This document shows, piece after piece, positions 9,701 through 19,589 of a stretch of 64,000 nucleotides of DNA (the first letter of the stretch is position 1; each line of letters opens with the position of its first letter). The notes beneath the pieces are model-generated. The model worked only from the letters and a program-made list of their open reading frames with translations, had not been told where the DNA came from and did no database searches. A program made the position numbers and the translations under genes. The stretch is from the NCBI GenBank assembly GCA_963780045.1, contig CAVZZZ010000001.1, forward strand, positions 4,216,001-4,280,000, in the 5' to 3' direction. The DNA is from JANXQG01 sp963780045. GTDB lineage: Bacteria > Planctomycetota > Planctomycetia > Pirellulales > Thermoguttaceae.

Positions 9701-12700
9701 CCCACCGCTGGCGCCGAGATTGACCGCGCCGGCCCCCGATACGTTCAGTCCGCCGGAAAGGCAAATCGGCCCGCCGATAGCCGTGATTGCACCCTGGCAG
9801 TTGACGGGATCGGCGATCGTTCCTGTCCCGCCGAAAGATTGCCCGGCGGATATGCTCAGTACCGTTCCCGTCGTGTGGATAATGCCCGCGTTGCTGTAGC
9901 TGCCAAATAGCGCGGCCGGATTCATACCGGGCGGGATGATTAACAGCGAATTCGGCCCGATGGAAAGCGATGTCGATGCCGTATTCAAAATCGTTCCCTG
10001 CGAGAAGTCCACGATTGCGGGGCCGGCAACAATGATCGTGGCGGGACTTTTGCCCCCGTCGAGCGTTCCGGCTAACCCGTTAGTCACCGCCAGCGTGCCG
10101 CCGGTGAGCAGATACCTGGCGCCACTGCCGACCGACAAAAACGCCGTGCTATTGATGCCCCCGCTTTGCTGGAACAGGGCGTTTGTGCCCCCCGCGTAGC
10201 CCACGAATTCGCCCGCCGCATTCAAGCGACCGTTGCCGCGAAGGCTGTAGCTGCCGCTGCTGCCGGAGTAGTAGCCGAGGTAAAGGTAGCCGCCAGCCAC
10301 CGTGTTCGTGCCGCCGGACTGCGTAAGGCTGCCTGTTCCGCTGAAGCCGGCATACTCGTACCATCCGAACAGCGAACCGCCGCTGAGGTTGTAGGCGCCG
10401 CTGCCGCTTGAGTAGTAGCCGAGATACAGTGTAGTGGGGAGATCATAGCCCGATGTCGAATTCGTCCCGCCGGACTGGGTGAAGCTGCCCGCGCCGCGGT
10501 AGCCCACGTACTGGTCGTCCGCGAAAAGGACGCCCGATCCGCTGAGGTTGTAGCTGCCGCTGCCGCCGGAGCTGTAGCCGAGATACAGGGCGGTATAGCC
10601 GGGCGAATTCGTTCCGCCGGACTGCGTGAAGCCGCCGCTGCCGCCATAGCCGACGTACTGGTATGGCGCGGCCAGCGAGCCGCCGGTGAGGTTGTAACTT
10701 CCGCTGCTGCCAGAATTATAGCCGAGGTAGACGGCGCTCGAAACGAGATTCACGCCGCCAGACTGTGCGTAGCCCCCGCCGCTGCCAGAATTGTAGCCGA
10801 GATAGAGGGAGTTCGTGACGGAACTCGTACCGCCGGACAGCGTGAAGCTGCCTGTGCCGCTGTAGCCGACGTAATGATACGCCGTGACGAGGGAACCACT
10901 CGCAATCCCGGAAAAATTGTCTTGCGTAACAAGTGTTCCACTGCTGGCGCCCAGATTGACCGCGCCCGTCCTCGATACGTTCAGTCCGTCGGAAAGATAA
11001 ATCGGTCCGCCCGCAGCCGTAATCGTTCCCTGGCATATGACCGGATCGGCGATCGTTCCCGTGCCGACGATAGTCTGACCGGCGGAAACGCTAAGCACTG
11101 TTCCCGCGGTGTGTATCATGCCCGCATCGCTGTAGCTGCCGAAAAGCGCAGGCTGGATTCATGCCGGGCGGGACGATCAATAGCGAGTCAGGGCCGATGG
11201 AAAGCGACGTCGATCCGACGTTGACGATCGTTGCCTGAGACCAGTTCTCGATTGTGGAGCCGGCAATGCTGATCGCGGCCGCGCCGTTTCCTCCATCCAG
11301 CGTGCCGGCGATAGAAAACCCGCCGCTAACCCCAAGGCTGCCGCCGCTTAGGAGGTACCTCGCGCCGCTTCCGATCGACAAAATGGCGGTGGTATTCACG
11401 CCCCCGCTCTGGGCGAAAAGTCCTGTCGCGCCTGCGACGGCAGCGACATATTCGTTCGTCGCAAACAGTTGGCTGCTGCCACTGAGGTTGTAGGTACCGC
11501 TGCCGGTGGAACTGTAACCGAGATAAAGCGAGTTTGAGACGGAGTTCGTGCCGCCTGACTGGGTGAAGTTGCCGCTACCGGGATAACCGAGGTATTCATC
11601 CTCCGCGTAGAGCGAACCGCCGCTGAGGTTGTAGCTTCCGGTGCTGCCGTCGTTCTGGCCAAGCAGAACACCGGACACCGAGTTCGTACCGCCGGATTGC
11701 GCAAAGAAGCTTCCAGTGCCGACATGTCCGATGGACTCACCCCCTGCCGAAAGCAAACCGCCGCTGAGATTGTAGCTGCTGCCGTTGGAGCCGTAGCCAA
11801 CGACGACAGACTGTGCCGAATTCGTGCCGCCCGACTGCGTGAAGCTTCCGGGTCCGTTATAGCCGACGTACTCGGTTGTCGGCACGCGCAGCAAACCGCC
11901 GCTGAAATTGTAGCTGCCGCTGCTGTTGGCCGCGGCAATTTGAAAAAAACCGCCTGCCACCGAGTTTGTGCCGCCGGACTGCGTGAAGATGCCCATGCCG
12001 CCGTAGCCGACAACCAGGTTGCTTGTGTACAGTGAACCGCCACTGAGGGTATAACTGCCGATACTGCCGACGTTGTAGGCAAGTTCAAGCGCAAACACCG
12101 AATTCGTACCTCCGGATTGCGTGAAGCTGCCCGTGCCGCTTTCTCCGACATTCAGGTAGATCGTGTATAGCGAACCGCCGCTGAGGTTGTAGCTGCCGCT
12201 GCTGCCTGCAAGGTATCCAAGATTGAAGCCGCCATTACCCCCGTACGGAACGAAAGTCGCGGTGCCGCCCGATTGCGTGAAGCTGCCCGTGCCTGAGTAC
12301 CCGAAGTACTCCATGCCCGCCGCGTAGAGCGAACCGCCGCTGAGGTTGTAGCTGCCGCTGCTGCCGGCTTTGTAGCCAAGCCACAAGGACGCCGAATTGG
12401 TGCCGCCCGACTGCGTGAAGGTTCCCGTGCCGCCATATCCTACATACTCACCTGCGGACAACGAACCGCTGCTGAAGTTGTAGCTGCCACTGCCGTCGCC
12501 GATATAACCCAGATAGAGGACGCCCGCCGAAGCCGTTCCGCCTGACTGCGTGAAGTTGCCCGCGCCGTTGAAGCCGATCTGCAAATACGAGTTGAGCAGA
12601 CCGCCAGTAAGGATGTAACTGCCGCTGCCGCCGGCGTTGTTGCCGAGAATCAGGCCGCTGGAATTCGTTCCGCCCGATTGCGTGAAACTGGCCGAGCCGC

Positions 12701-13460
12701 TATAGCCGATGTATACTCCGTCGTACAGCCATCCGCCGCTCAGGTTGTAACTGCCGCTGCTTCCTGGGTTGTACCCGAGATATAACCCAGTTTGAGAGTT
12801 GCTAGGATTGCCCGACGGCGAATTCGTTCCGCCGGATTGGGTGAAGCTGCCTGACCCGCTGTATCCGACGTACTGGAAGGGCGCGAACAGCGAACCGCTG
12901 CTGAGATTGTAGCTGCCGGTGCTGCCAGCGTTGTTTCCCAAATAGAGCGCGGAGTGGTTCGTACCGCCCGACTGCATGAAGCTGCCCGTACCGGAGTTGC
13001 CGACGTACTCGTAGGGCGCGAACAGCGAGCCGCCGCTGAGATTGTAGCTTCCGGTGCTGCCAGCGTTGTTGCCGAGATACAGGCTAGCAAAGACGGAATA
13101 TCCAAGCGAATTCGTACCGCCCGACTGCAAGAACGTGCCCGTCCCCGTGTCGCCGACGTACTGGTTGAAGGCGTAGAGACTGCCGGCGGACATCAGCAAG
13201 GTCCCACTTCCCGCCGTGCCGCCCAGTGAAAGAGTCCCGCATGTTTCGCTGGGCATGGTGATGTTTGCGGTACCGCCGTTGGCTATATAGGCGATGTCCA
13301 TACTGGTTGGCACAAGCCCGCCCCAGTTCGAAGCAGCCGACCAGTCCCCGGCCTGCCCCGCCGGCAGCGTCCAGTAGTAGGCTGCGGCGGTTGCCGAGCC
13401 CGGAGAGAATGCGGCAAAAGCTAGGGCCAAAAAGCCGAACCGCGCGACCAAACCACGCAT
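6785..13460 (-). CDS. Giant secreted repeat protein with PEP-CTERM sorting signal, one frame break
   Basis: Predicted exported surface protein of about 2,220 residues. The start is ATG 13460 (MRGLVARFGFLALAFAAF, a signal peptide), preceded by AGGAAGG. After a short lead-in (YYWTLPAGQAGDWSAASNW) come about 30 copies of a 40-48-residue repeat built on FTQSGGTNS ... LYLGYNSGSSGSYNLSGGSL. They are grouped in blocks separated by a long module (SLSIGPDSLLIIPPGMNPA ... VNLGASSGTLV) that occurs four times. Near the C-terminus is an autotransporter-type beta-strand repeat (GAGELVLSGTNSYTGGTMVY). The end is a PEP-CTERM signal: VPEPGTMALIAAGVLAMAG plus RRARRR, expected to be handled by an exosortase. 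Relative to the other module copies, one extra base near 11150 shifts the frame. The stop codon lies in a palindrome. Ligand or role unknown; right-handed beta-helix is a reasonable guess. Confidence 0.85.
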
Positions 13461-13693
13461 GATGCGCCGACCTTCCTGCTGTGCTTGAGTACGATCGTAC
13501 GTGTGGATCAGATGCATCGCGAAAAGCAATCACTGTGCCGGAATTACGACAATCCAAATCGCGTTCCGTAAGTCTTTGCCATTTAGGAAGTTACCGCCTT
13601 GAGCGCTCGGCGGCCCGCTCCCACGCCGAAAACGGAACTGTAGCGTTTCAATACATGAGCGTTTCAGAATTAAACAGCTTGGGCCATTACCGC
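13461..13693. other. Upstream region of the giant repeat protein
   Basis: About 230 bases between the repeat-protein start and the orphan gene end. It should contain the promoter for the minus-strand gene. I see no convincing coding frame and no strong consensus boxes. Confidence 0.4.
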
Positions 13694-13850
13694 CTATTCG
13701 AATTCCATCCACCCGAACCCCTCCGGTACGACGTCCGGTGCGGCGGGTGTGGTCCAGGATTGAAAGCCGACGCCGGGCACGGTCCGCTGAAGGCCGATGG
13801 CCCATACGGTCTCGCCGGGCACTTTCGCAGCGCAGCTACGGCCTACTGGA
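13694..13850 (-). pseudogene. Orphan C-terminal fragment of a BNR/CBM9-type protein
   Basis: On the minus strand the frame reads KVPGETVWAIGLQRTVPGVG, then FQSWTTPAAPDVVPEGFGWM and EFE before a TAG stop at 13694-13696. It matches, almost residue for residue, the last 40 residues of the intact 991-residue protein encoded at 14696-17671. DNA identity is roughly 85 percent over about 135 bases. Nothing upstream continues the match, so only the gene end survives. It may be the remnant of a tandem paralogue whose 5' part was deleted, or a duplicated end left by an insertion. The HNH pair lies exactly between the two copies. Confidence 0.85.
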
Positions 13851-13967
13851 AACGACTAACGGGCGGATATCACGAAAAGAGCCCAAGCCGTGCCCATTGC
13901 CGCCGTGCAGTTTTTTGCGCATCCTCATTCATTTTGAGTAGTTGGAGGGTGACCTTGCCGATAGCCG

Positions 13968-14270
13968 TCAGAGCGAATATTTCCCCCTGCCGGCATCGGC
14001 CCGGAAATGTTCGGTCCATTGGTCAGTGCGAGGATTGAACAGGCGGATAATCGTACGGGTCAGCGAGTCGGTCACCGCGGTCCGCGCCGCTTTATGGACG
14101 TTGCACGAGCGACACGCCAAAGCCAATTCCCCCTGCGTCTCGCGGCCGCCCGCGGCGCGCGGGACGATGTGTTCGACCTCGAAGGGGAAATTGAAAATCA
14201 CCTCGGGCGCGTGGCAATACTCGCAGCGGTGGCCTGCGCGCTGCGCGACTTCGGCATAGTGCGGGTTCAT
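13968..14270 (-). CDS. HNH endonuclease
   Basis: A 100-residue HNH-type nuclease: CEYCHAPEV (first zinc knuckle), VEHIVPRAAGG (catalytic His region), LACRSCNVHK (second knuckle plus final His). Proteins of this size occur as free-standing nucleases in planctomycetes and cyanobacteria, often without a known target. The start ATG 14270 overlaps the stop of the upstream 119-residue gene (ATGA), so the two form a translationally coupled pair. The tail, PRTDQWTEHFRADAGRG, is typical of the family. A role in DNA defence or as a selfish nuclease is inference. Confidence 0.85.
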   Translation of the reverse strand: MNPHYAEVAQRAGHRCEYCHAPEVIFNFPFEVEHIVPRAAGGRETQGELALACRSCNVHKAARTAVTDSLTRTIIRLFNPRTDQWTEHFRADAGRGKYSL

Positions 14271-14626
14271 CGACCCAACTCGTCGGCAACAGCGGCGGCA
14301 CGCTGTCCGGCGGCACGCACTTCCGTTTCGATCAACGCCTCCAACTCGGCCTGCTCGGAGTCCGGCAGTCCTTTGCCCTGCTGCGCCGCGAGGGACCACC
14401 GTTCAACCAATTCTGTCAACCGGCGCTGTTGCGAGGTGTTGAAATAACGATCGGGACTAAAACTATGCACCACGACCAACGTGCCGTCGTCTTTGTCGGA
14501 CAACTGCGCGGAGATGGCATCCAGCGCCTCTCCTGGCGTCCTGCCAAGGGACGATTTGCCGCCAGATACCGCATGAAAGGAATTCTTTCCTTCATCTGTT
14601 GGAACAGGCAGGATAGTTACCGTCAT
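14267..14626 (-). CDS. Small protein coupled to the HNH nuclease
   Basis: A 119-residue soluble protein without signal or membrane segments. The N-terminal part (TILPVPTDEGKNSFHAVSG, GRTPGEALDAISAQL) predicts a small beta-alpha fold. The C-terminal half is helical and Glu/Ala-rich (LIETEVRAAGQRAAAVADEL). It overlaps the HNH gene by four bases and probably acts with it or controls it. I do not recognise a characterised family. The pair lies between two copies of the same gene end. Confidence 0.7.
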   Translation of the reverse strand: MTVTILPVPTDEGKNSFHAVSGGKSSLGRTPGEALDAISAQLSDKDDGTLVVVHSFSPDRYFNTSQQRRLTELVERWSLAAQQGKGLPDSEQAELEALIETEVRAAGQRAAAVADELGR

Positions 14627-14695
14627 ATTCGTCCCCTCATTTCCTTACACCATTTTAGCACGGATCCGACGACTTCGGCAATGGGGCGCAGCCAA

Positions 14696-17671
14696 TTACT
14701 CGAACTCCATCCACCCAAATCCCTCCGGCACGACGTCCGGTGCCGCGGGCGTGGTCCAGGATTGAAAGCCGACGCCGGGCACGGTCCTCTGCAGGCCGAG
14801 GGCCCATACGGTCTTGCCGGGAACGGTCGCGGCGCCAAGCTCGGCCAAGGGAATTGCCGCCTCGGCGGTCCATGAGCCGTCCGCGCTTGCGACGGCGATG
14901 AACCACTTGGGGTTCCAACTTCGGTCGCCGCAACAGGCGTCGGCCGCCCAGCCGCGATGATCGATTGTCAAGTGATAATAACTGGCGTAGGTGCGATCCA
15001 CGTCCAGATAGATGTCCACGCGGTCGTGCCGCGAAAGGTCCGGATCGCGCGGCCGCGGCCCCGACGCGCTTTCGTAATGGGCGCCGGAGGCCTGCCGGCA
15101 ATCTATGGCCATATAGAGGAACTTGTCGTCGTGGGCCATGAGAACTTTGGCCGGCCAGGCGCGGTCGTCACCGGATGGACTCGTTAGCGTGACGGCCGAG
15201 CACGTCTTCCATAGCGGCTCGTCCAGACGGCCGTCCAGATGCGGGCGTTGTGAGACGGCCACGCAGGAGATCATTGGCCGCGGCGGCGGACCCTTGCGGT
15301 CGGAGAGCCAACGCTCGCCGCGCGCACAATTCCACCAGGCATCGCGATCCACGCCGCGGCGGTCCAGGACGTAGAGCCGCTCCGCCTGCGCGTCCTGCTC
15401 CTGCCGCCGGCAAGCCGACGCCAGCGGATACCGAATCGCCGGCGAGGCGAACAGGTCGGGTTGGGCCATCTCGATTTGCCGAGCAAACGGCGGTGCATCG
15501 GGCGCGCTCCGCGTACGGCCTTCCACCGGCGCGCGGAGCGTGCCGGATACCTGGTATTGCAGCCGCCAAACGATGGCATAGCGGGCTAGCGGGCTATCCG
15601 GGTAGCGCTGCACGAGCAACTCAAACACTTTGTCGGCCAGGTCCCAGCGGCCAGCAGTGTACAAGCGGTCGCCTATGCGAAAGATGAGCACGGCGGCTTC
15701 CGCGGCGTCGATGCCTTGCGGAAGCTCGTCGCCCTTGGCCAGCCGGGCGATGACTGCTTGCGGGTCTTGGTCCAGACGCTGGAAGGCGGTTTCGATTTGC
15801 CGGCGCTGTGCCAGGTTTGACGCTTGAGGGGTGAGGCTTGAGGCCACGCAGTCAGGACCCAAGCCGGCGCCGGCTAAAGCCGGAACTCCAGCGCCGTTTA
15901 AGAGTTGCACGCTAAGGACAGGCGGGCCGGGCCGCATTTCACTGTTTAGCAACGCCCGCGCGGGAAGCGCGGCATCGGTCCAGCTTTGATTGAGTCGCGG
16001 CGACCAATCATCGGCGGCGAGGGTCATTGTTCCTTCGCCTTTCGCTTCCGACACGAAATAGACGCGCTGCACGTTCCAAGGTCCGCAGCCGGCGGCTTGG
16101 AACTGGGCGGCCAGATAGCTGGGATCACCTGCGAGCTTGACGGCGGACGCGACCGACTGCCGAACGACGTCGGCCAAGCCGTCGCCATCGTGGCTCGCCG
16201 AGACAAGAAGCACGGCGGGCCGCCATGTGCGAATCCGCCGCACAAGGTGCGCGACGAGAGCGTCCGCCGCACGGCCGCCGAGGTAGCGGTTCCACTCGTC
16301 CAGCACGGCTTGCGACGTGAGTTGCAATTCGGCGGGCCGGACGGGAAAGCCCCAGGCGATTTCGCCCTCACATGCACCGACATCCAGCGCGGCCTGGCGC
16401 AGCCGATCGGCCGCGGGCGCGTTGATCGTTCGGTGGACGCCCATGTCTTCGCGTCCGATGACCTCGGCGACGCCGACATAGCCTTGGTCTTTGCAAGTTC
16501 CTGCGATCAATTCCAGCGGCAGGTCGTCCGCTCTGCCCGCCACGGCCATCAGCGCCGTGGACCCGCGTGCGGGCGCGTCACCGGCGGCGCGTTGTAGCTG
16601 CCAGGTCCGGCCGCCGTCGCTGGTGGCGAGGATCGTGCCGAGCTGGCCGACCGCCCAGCCGTGGTCGTCGTCCGCGAAGGCTATCGCCTGCAGAGGCACG
16701 GCGACGCCCGTTGGCGCGGTGTTCCACGTCCGGCCGGCGTCGGAAGTGCTGAAGACGCAGGTGCCGGGCGATCCGGCGATCCAGCATCTTCCGCCGCGGA
16801 CCGCCAGCGCCGTAAAGTCGAAGATCGCGGCGCATGGAGGCGGGTTGCGCAGCGGCGGACGCCATGAATCTCCGCGGTCGCCGGTCAAGGCGATCAAGCC
16901 GCCGTCGCCGGCGAGCCAACCATAGCTCGGCGGAACGGTTTGCATCGCATGGATTTCTTGTAGAACCGTGCTGGAGCGGGTTTTCGTTCCCAAATCGCCC
17001 GCACTGATCGTAGCCAATCGGCCGAGCGGTCCGCCAAGGATCGCGTTGCGGCCGTCGTAGAGATCGCCGGTCGTCAGGCCGATAGCGCCGCCGGACGCGC
17101 CGCCGGCGCCCGGCGGTTGCCAACTGCGTCCGCCGTCGCGCGTGACGAAGACGCCGCAAGGGTACATGGCCGACGAGCAGCCGATCGCCCAGCCTTGGCG
17201 GTCGGAAACGAAGCGGATTTTGTTAAGCGATGGCAGCAGCACCGGCTCGCGTTGCCACGTCAGGCCGCCGTCGCGCGTGGCAAGGACCACGCCCGACGTG
17301 TCGTGCAGAAAGGGCCAGACCATGCCGCCGGCCGCCCAGCCGATACGGGCGTCGATGAAGCAGACCGATCGCAAGGTACAATTCACGCCGGACGCCTGCG
17401 CCGACCAGTGCAGGCCGCCGTCGGCCGTGTACAGGATCGTACCGCGATCGCCGACCGCCCAACCGTGCCGGGGATCGACAAACGAGACGTCGTGCAGACA
17501 GGCGTCGGGGCATGGCGCCACCGGCGCAGCAGGATCGCTCGAAACGAGTGCGCGGCTTGCGAGTCGCGGTCCGACTTCACGCTGTGGCGGCACGGCGGGA
17601 CGCACGGCCGAACTGGGCGATTGGGCGATCGGCAGAGTGGCCAACAAAAGAAGCGCGGCGGTGGCGGGCAT
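14696..17671 (-). CDS. Secreted YCF48/BNR-repeat protein with C-terminal CBM9-like domain
   Basis: A 991-residue protein exported by an N-terminal signal (MPATAALLLLATLPIAQSPS); the ATG is preceded by GAGGAGAAAAGGA. Residues of about 60-370 hold repeated BNR/YCF48 blades (VSFVDPRHGWAVGDRGTILY, TADGGLHW, TRDGGLTW, SDAGRTW, SDGGRTW), forming a beta-propeller. The middle has no recognisable domain apart from a tetratricopeptide-like stretch (DKVFELLVQRYPDSPLARYA). The last 200 residues form a DOMON/CBM9-type carbohydrate-binding fold (HDRVDIYLDVDRTYASYYHL, EAAIPLAELGA). A palindromic element (R6) sits in frame at about 15863-15888, giving NGAGVPALAGAG. It probably acts outside the cytoplasmic membrane; substrate unknown. 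Its 3' end is duplicated at 13694-13850. Confidence 0.8.
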   Translation of the reverse strand: MPATAALLLLATLPIAQSPSSAVRPAVPPQREVGPRLASRALVSSDPAAPVAPCPDACLHDVSFVDPRHGWAVGDRGTILYTADGGLHWSAQASGVNCTLRSVCFIDARIGWAAGGMVWPFLHDTSGVVLATRDGGLTWQREPVLLPSLNKIRFVSDRQGWAIGCSSAMYPCGVFVTRDGGRSWQPPGAGGASGGAIGLTTGDLYDGRNAILGGPLGRLATISAGDLGTKTRSSTVLQEIHAMQTVPPSYGWLAGDGGLIALTGDRGDSWRPPLRNPPPCAAIFDFTALAVRGGRCWIAGSPGTCVFSTSDAGRTWNTAPTGVAVPLQAIAFADDDHGWAVGQLGTILATSDGGRTWQLQRAAGDAPARGSTALMAVAGRADDLPLELIAGTCKDQGYVGVAEVIGREDMGVHRTINAPAADRLRQAALDVGACEGEIAWGFPVRPAELQLTSQAVLDEWNRYLGGRAADALVAHLVRRIRTWRPAVLLVSASHDGDGLADVVRQSVASAVKLAGDPSYLAAQFQAAGCGPWNVQRVYFVSEAKGEGTMTLAADDWSPRLNQSWTDAALPARALLNSEMRPGPPVLSVQLLNGAGVPALAGAGLGPDCVASSLTPQASNLAQRRQIETAFQRLDQDPQAVIARLAKGDELPQGIDAAEAAVLIFRIGDRLYTAGRWDLADKVFELLVQRYPDSPLARYAIVWRLQYQVSGTLRAPVEGRTRSAPDAPPFARQIEMAQPDLFASPAIRYPLASACRRQEQDAQAERLYVLDRRGVDRDAWWNCARGERWLSDRKGPPPRPMISCVAVSQRPHLDGRLDEPLWKTCSAVTLTSPSGDDRAWPAKVLMAHDDKFLYMAIDCRQASGAHYESASGPRPRDPDLSRHDRVDIYLDVDRTYASYYHLTIDHRGWAADACCGDRSWNPKWFIAVASADGSWTAEAAIPLAELGAATVPGKTVWALGLQRTVPGVGFQSWTTPAAPDVVPEGFGWMEFE
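15863..15888. repeat. R6 palindrome inserted in frame in the BNR/CBM9 gene
   Basis: Contains GCCGGCTAAAGCCGG at 15869-15883, a variant of the element at 6773-6793. Translated on the minus strand it gives the peptide GVPALAGA, an unusual insertion in an otherwise normal protein. Confidence 0.6.
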
Positions 17672-17736
17672 GACGGTCCTTTTCTCCTCGCCCGGATTGT
17701 AGCGAAAGGACGCGAAACGGCCCTAGAGCGGTTTGG

Positions 17737-17900
17737 CAGGTCCTTCTTGCCGAGATGGACTACTCCGGTCGCAACTCGAGGGCAACTGGGGCTTCCGCAA
17801 TGCCGCCGCAAGAGTCCATTCCGGCAGAAAGGACCTACAAGACGGACCAATGCGGTCAAAACATCCGGCCGCAAGAGTCCATTCCGGCAGAAAGGACCTG
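17737..17900. repeat. Palindromic element R2, with its right arm repeated in tandem
   Basis: The left arm, aggtccttcttgccgagatg, starts near 17738. Two right arms, each a perfect 31-base copy beginning ccgcaagagtccattccggc, lie at 17806-17836 and 17869-17899, a 63-base period. It lies between the ends of infA and the start region of the BNR gene. The same family recurs at 49847-49951. Confidence 0.8.
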
Positions 17901-17935
17901 CCCAGAACCGCCGCAAACTCTTGCCGGCAAAGAAC

Positions 17936-18157
17936 TTATCGCTCGCGGAACGTGATCCGGCCCTTGGTAAGATCGTAGGGAGATAGCTCGACTCGCACCT
18001 TGTCGCCGGGCACGATGCGGATGAAGTTCTTCCGCATTCGGCCGGCGACGTGGGCGATGACCTTATGGCCGCTGTCCAGTTGCACGCGGAACCGCGTGTT
18101 GGCCAGGGCCTCGGTGACGACCCCCTCGACCTCGATAGCTTCCTCTTTATTCGCCAT
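17936..18157 (-). CDS. infA: Translation initiation factor IF-1
   Basis: A 73-residue OB-fold protein (VEGVVTEALANTRFRVQLDS, VIAHVAGRMRKNFIRIVPGD, VELSPYDLTKGRITFRER). It binds the 30S A site and helps IF-2 and IF-3 select the initiator tRNA. Length and sequence are full and typical of planctomycete IF-1. It stands alone here, with R2 repeats downstream. The coding frame is intact. Confidence 0.97.
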   Translation of the reverse strand: MANKEEAIEVEGVVTEALANTRFRVQLDSGHKVIAHVAGRMRKNFIRIVPGDKVRVELSPYDLTKGRITFRER

Positions 18158-18281
18158 ACACTACTTTTGATGAAGGATTACGGGACTGCACGAAACCTAG
18201 CACACCACCATCATAGCACTTTTGCAGTCCCGCTCCAAGAAGGAGTGAAATCCGTTTAACTCGGTGGGAGACGAGGGTAAA

Positions 18282-19301
18282 ATGATGCTGCCTTGGGAGG
18301 GATCATTGGGCACCCGCCGTTTTTCAAGCAGAGGTCCAAACTTGAGCCCGCGCCAGTTTTCACAAATTGCTACATTTGCCGTCTGCCTGATCGGGTTGGG
18401 GCTGTCTAACGCTACCGCCCAGAAGCCGGATGCAATCGACTTGAAAGACCCAGCGCGGCAGTCGAACGCTGAGAGCAATAGTGCCAAGGCGTTGTTCGAG
18501 AAGGGCCTCGCCGAATCGAAGGCGGGCCGTAAGGATGCAGCCGCGATTACCGCCTTCAGCAGCGCCATTCGGCTCGATCCGAAATTCGCCGACGCATACC
18601 TTTATCGAGGCTACGAATATAATGGCCAGGGCGAACACACACGGGCGATTACCGATTTCACCGATGTCATTCGCCTTAACCCAAAGTCAGCCAAGGCGTA
18701 TTGTGGTCGCGGTGTCGCATATGAACAAAGGAAAGAGGTCGACAGCGCGCTGGCCGATTACGCCCAGGCGATGCGTTTGGATCCAACCTGGCATGGTCCG
18801 TATTTGTACCGCGGCGAGTTTTACTGGGAGATGGGCGAACGCGAAAAGGCTATTGGCGACTATAGCGAAGCGATACGTCTCCGGCCTAACTCGTCCTATT
18901 TGCGATTCATTCGCGCCGGACACTATTACGAAATGGGCCAGTATGACAAAGCAATCGCCGACTTTACGGAAGCCATTCGACTCGATCCGAAATATGCCTA
19001 CGCTTATGCCGGCAGAGCCGAGTCGCACGCATTCAAGCACGATTTTGACAAAGCTCTCGCCGACTATACTCAAGCCATAAGGCTGGCCCCGAAAAACGCC
19101 GGCTTCTTTTGTGGCCGCGGGATAGTCTACTATTGGGTTGACGATTACGACAAGGCAATTGACGATTGCACGAAGGCCATCCGCCTTAGTCCCAAATACG
19201 GCCTCGCGTATCGCACCCGCGGCGAGGCATACAAGTGGAAAGGCGAAGAGTCAAGAGCCAGAGCGGATTTTGAGGCGGCGAAGAGGTTTGGCGACGAGTG
19301 A
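18282..19301 (+). CDS. Secreted tetratricopeptide-repeat protein
   Basis: About 340 residues. The start ATG 18282 has GAGGG just upstream; a GTG at 18264 is an alternative. A hydrophobic segment (FSQIATFAVCLIGLGLSNAT) ending at an Ala-Gln suggests export. The rest is seven to eight consecutive TPR units of 34 residues (for example YLYRGYEYNGQGEHTRAITD, FTEAIRLDPKYAYAYAGRAE). Such proteins are protein-protein scaffolds; no catalytic motif is visible. The gene is intact, runs divergently from infA and converges on the toxin-antitoxin pair. Confidence 0.85.
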   Translation: MMLPWEGSLGTRRFSSRGPNLSPRQFSQIATFAVCLIGLGLSNATAQKPDAIDLKDPARQSNAESNSAKALFEKGLAESKAGRKDAAAITAFSSAIRLDPKFADAYLYRGYEYNGQGEHTRAITDFTDVIRLNPKSAKAYCGRGVAYEQRKEVDSALADYAQAMRLDPTWHGPYLYRGEFYWEMGEREKAIGDYSEAIRLRPNSSYLRFIRAGHYYEMGQYDKAIADFTEAIRLDPKYAYAYAGRAESHAFKHDFDKALADYTQAIRLAPKNAGFFCGRGIVYYWVDDYDKAIDDCTKAIRLSPKYGLAYRTRGEAYKWKGEESRARADFEAAKRFGDE

Positions 19302-19337
19302 GCCGCGATCATTAACCTAAAAAAGGCGCGGGTTAAC

Positions 19338-19589
19338 TCATTGAAATCGCCGTCGCATTTCTTCGGCTGAGATTCCGCCTTCGGTGCGGGCGCGCTTCTC
19401 GGAGCGTTCAATTAGGCCGAGGAACTTCCGATTTGTACTTAGGGAAACCGTTTCCAAATCGGCATTTTCAATTGACACTAACACTGCCACCGGATCGCCT
19501 TGGCTTGTCAACACTAGCGGACCCGCTGCAATTTCGTCCGCATACTCGGCCAGGGGACGCGTCGCGTCCGTCTTTTCGATGACCTTCAT
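19338..19589 (-). CDS. Phd/YefM-type antitoxin
   Basis: An 83-residue protein that opens as Phd/YefM antitoxins do: a short DNA-binding N-terminal domain (TRPLAEYADEIAAGPLVLTS, GDPVAVLVSIENADL) and a charged, probably unfolded C-terminus (RSEKRARTEGGISAEEMRRR) that would cover the toxin. Its ATG overlaps the toxin stop by four bases. The toxin-first order is the HigBA-like arrangement. It likely represses its own promoter together with the toxin. Confidence 0.85.
   Translation of the reverse strand: MKVIEKTDATRPLAEYADEIAAGPLVLTSQGDPVAVLVSIENADLETVSLSTNRKFLGLIERSEKRARTEGGISAEEMRRRFQ

Noticed and set aside
11091..11200. Possible programmed frameshift in the giant repeat protein
   Set aside because: No slippery heptamer is seen, and the other three module copies lack the extra base, so a simple insertion or error explains it better.
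6785..13460. Regularly spaced DNA repeats that could suggest a CRISPR array or satellite
   Set aside because: The repeats are in one continuous coding frame with conserved protein sense, variable spacing (about 120-150 bases) and no unique spacers; no cas genes are present.
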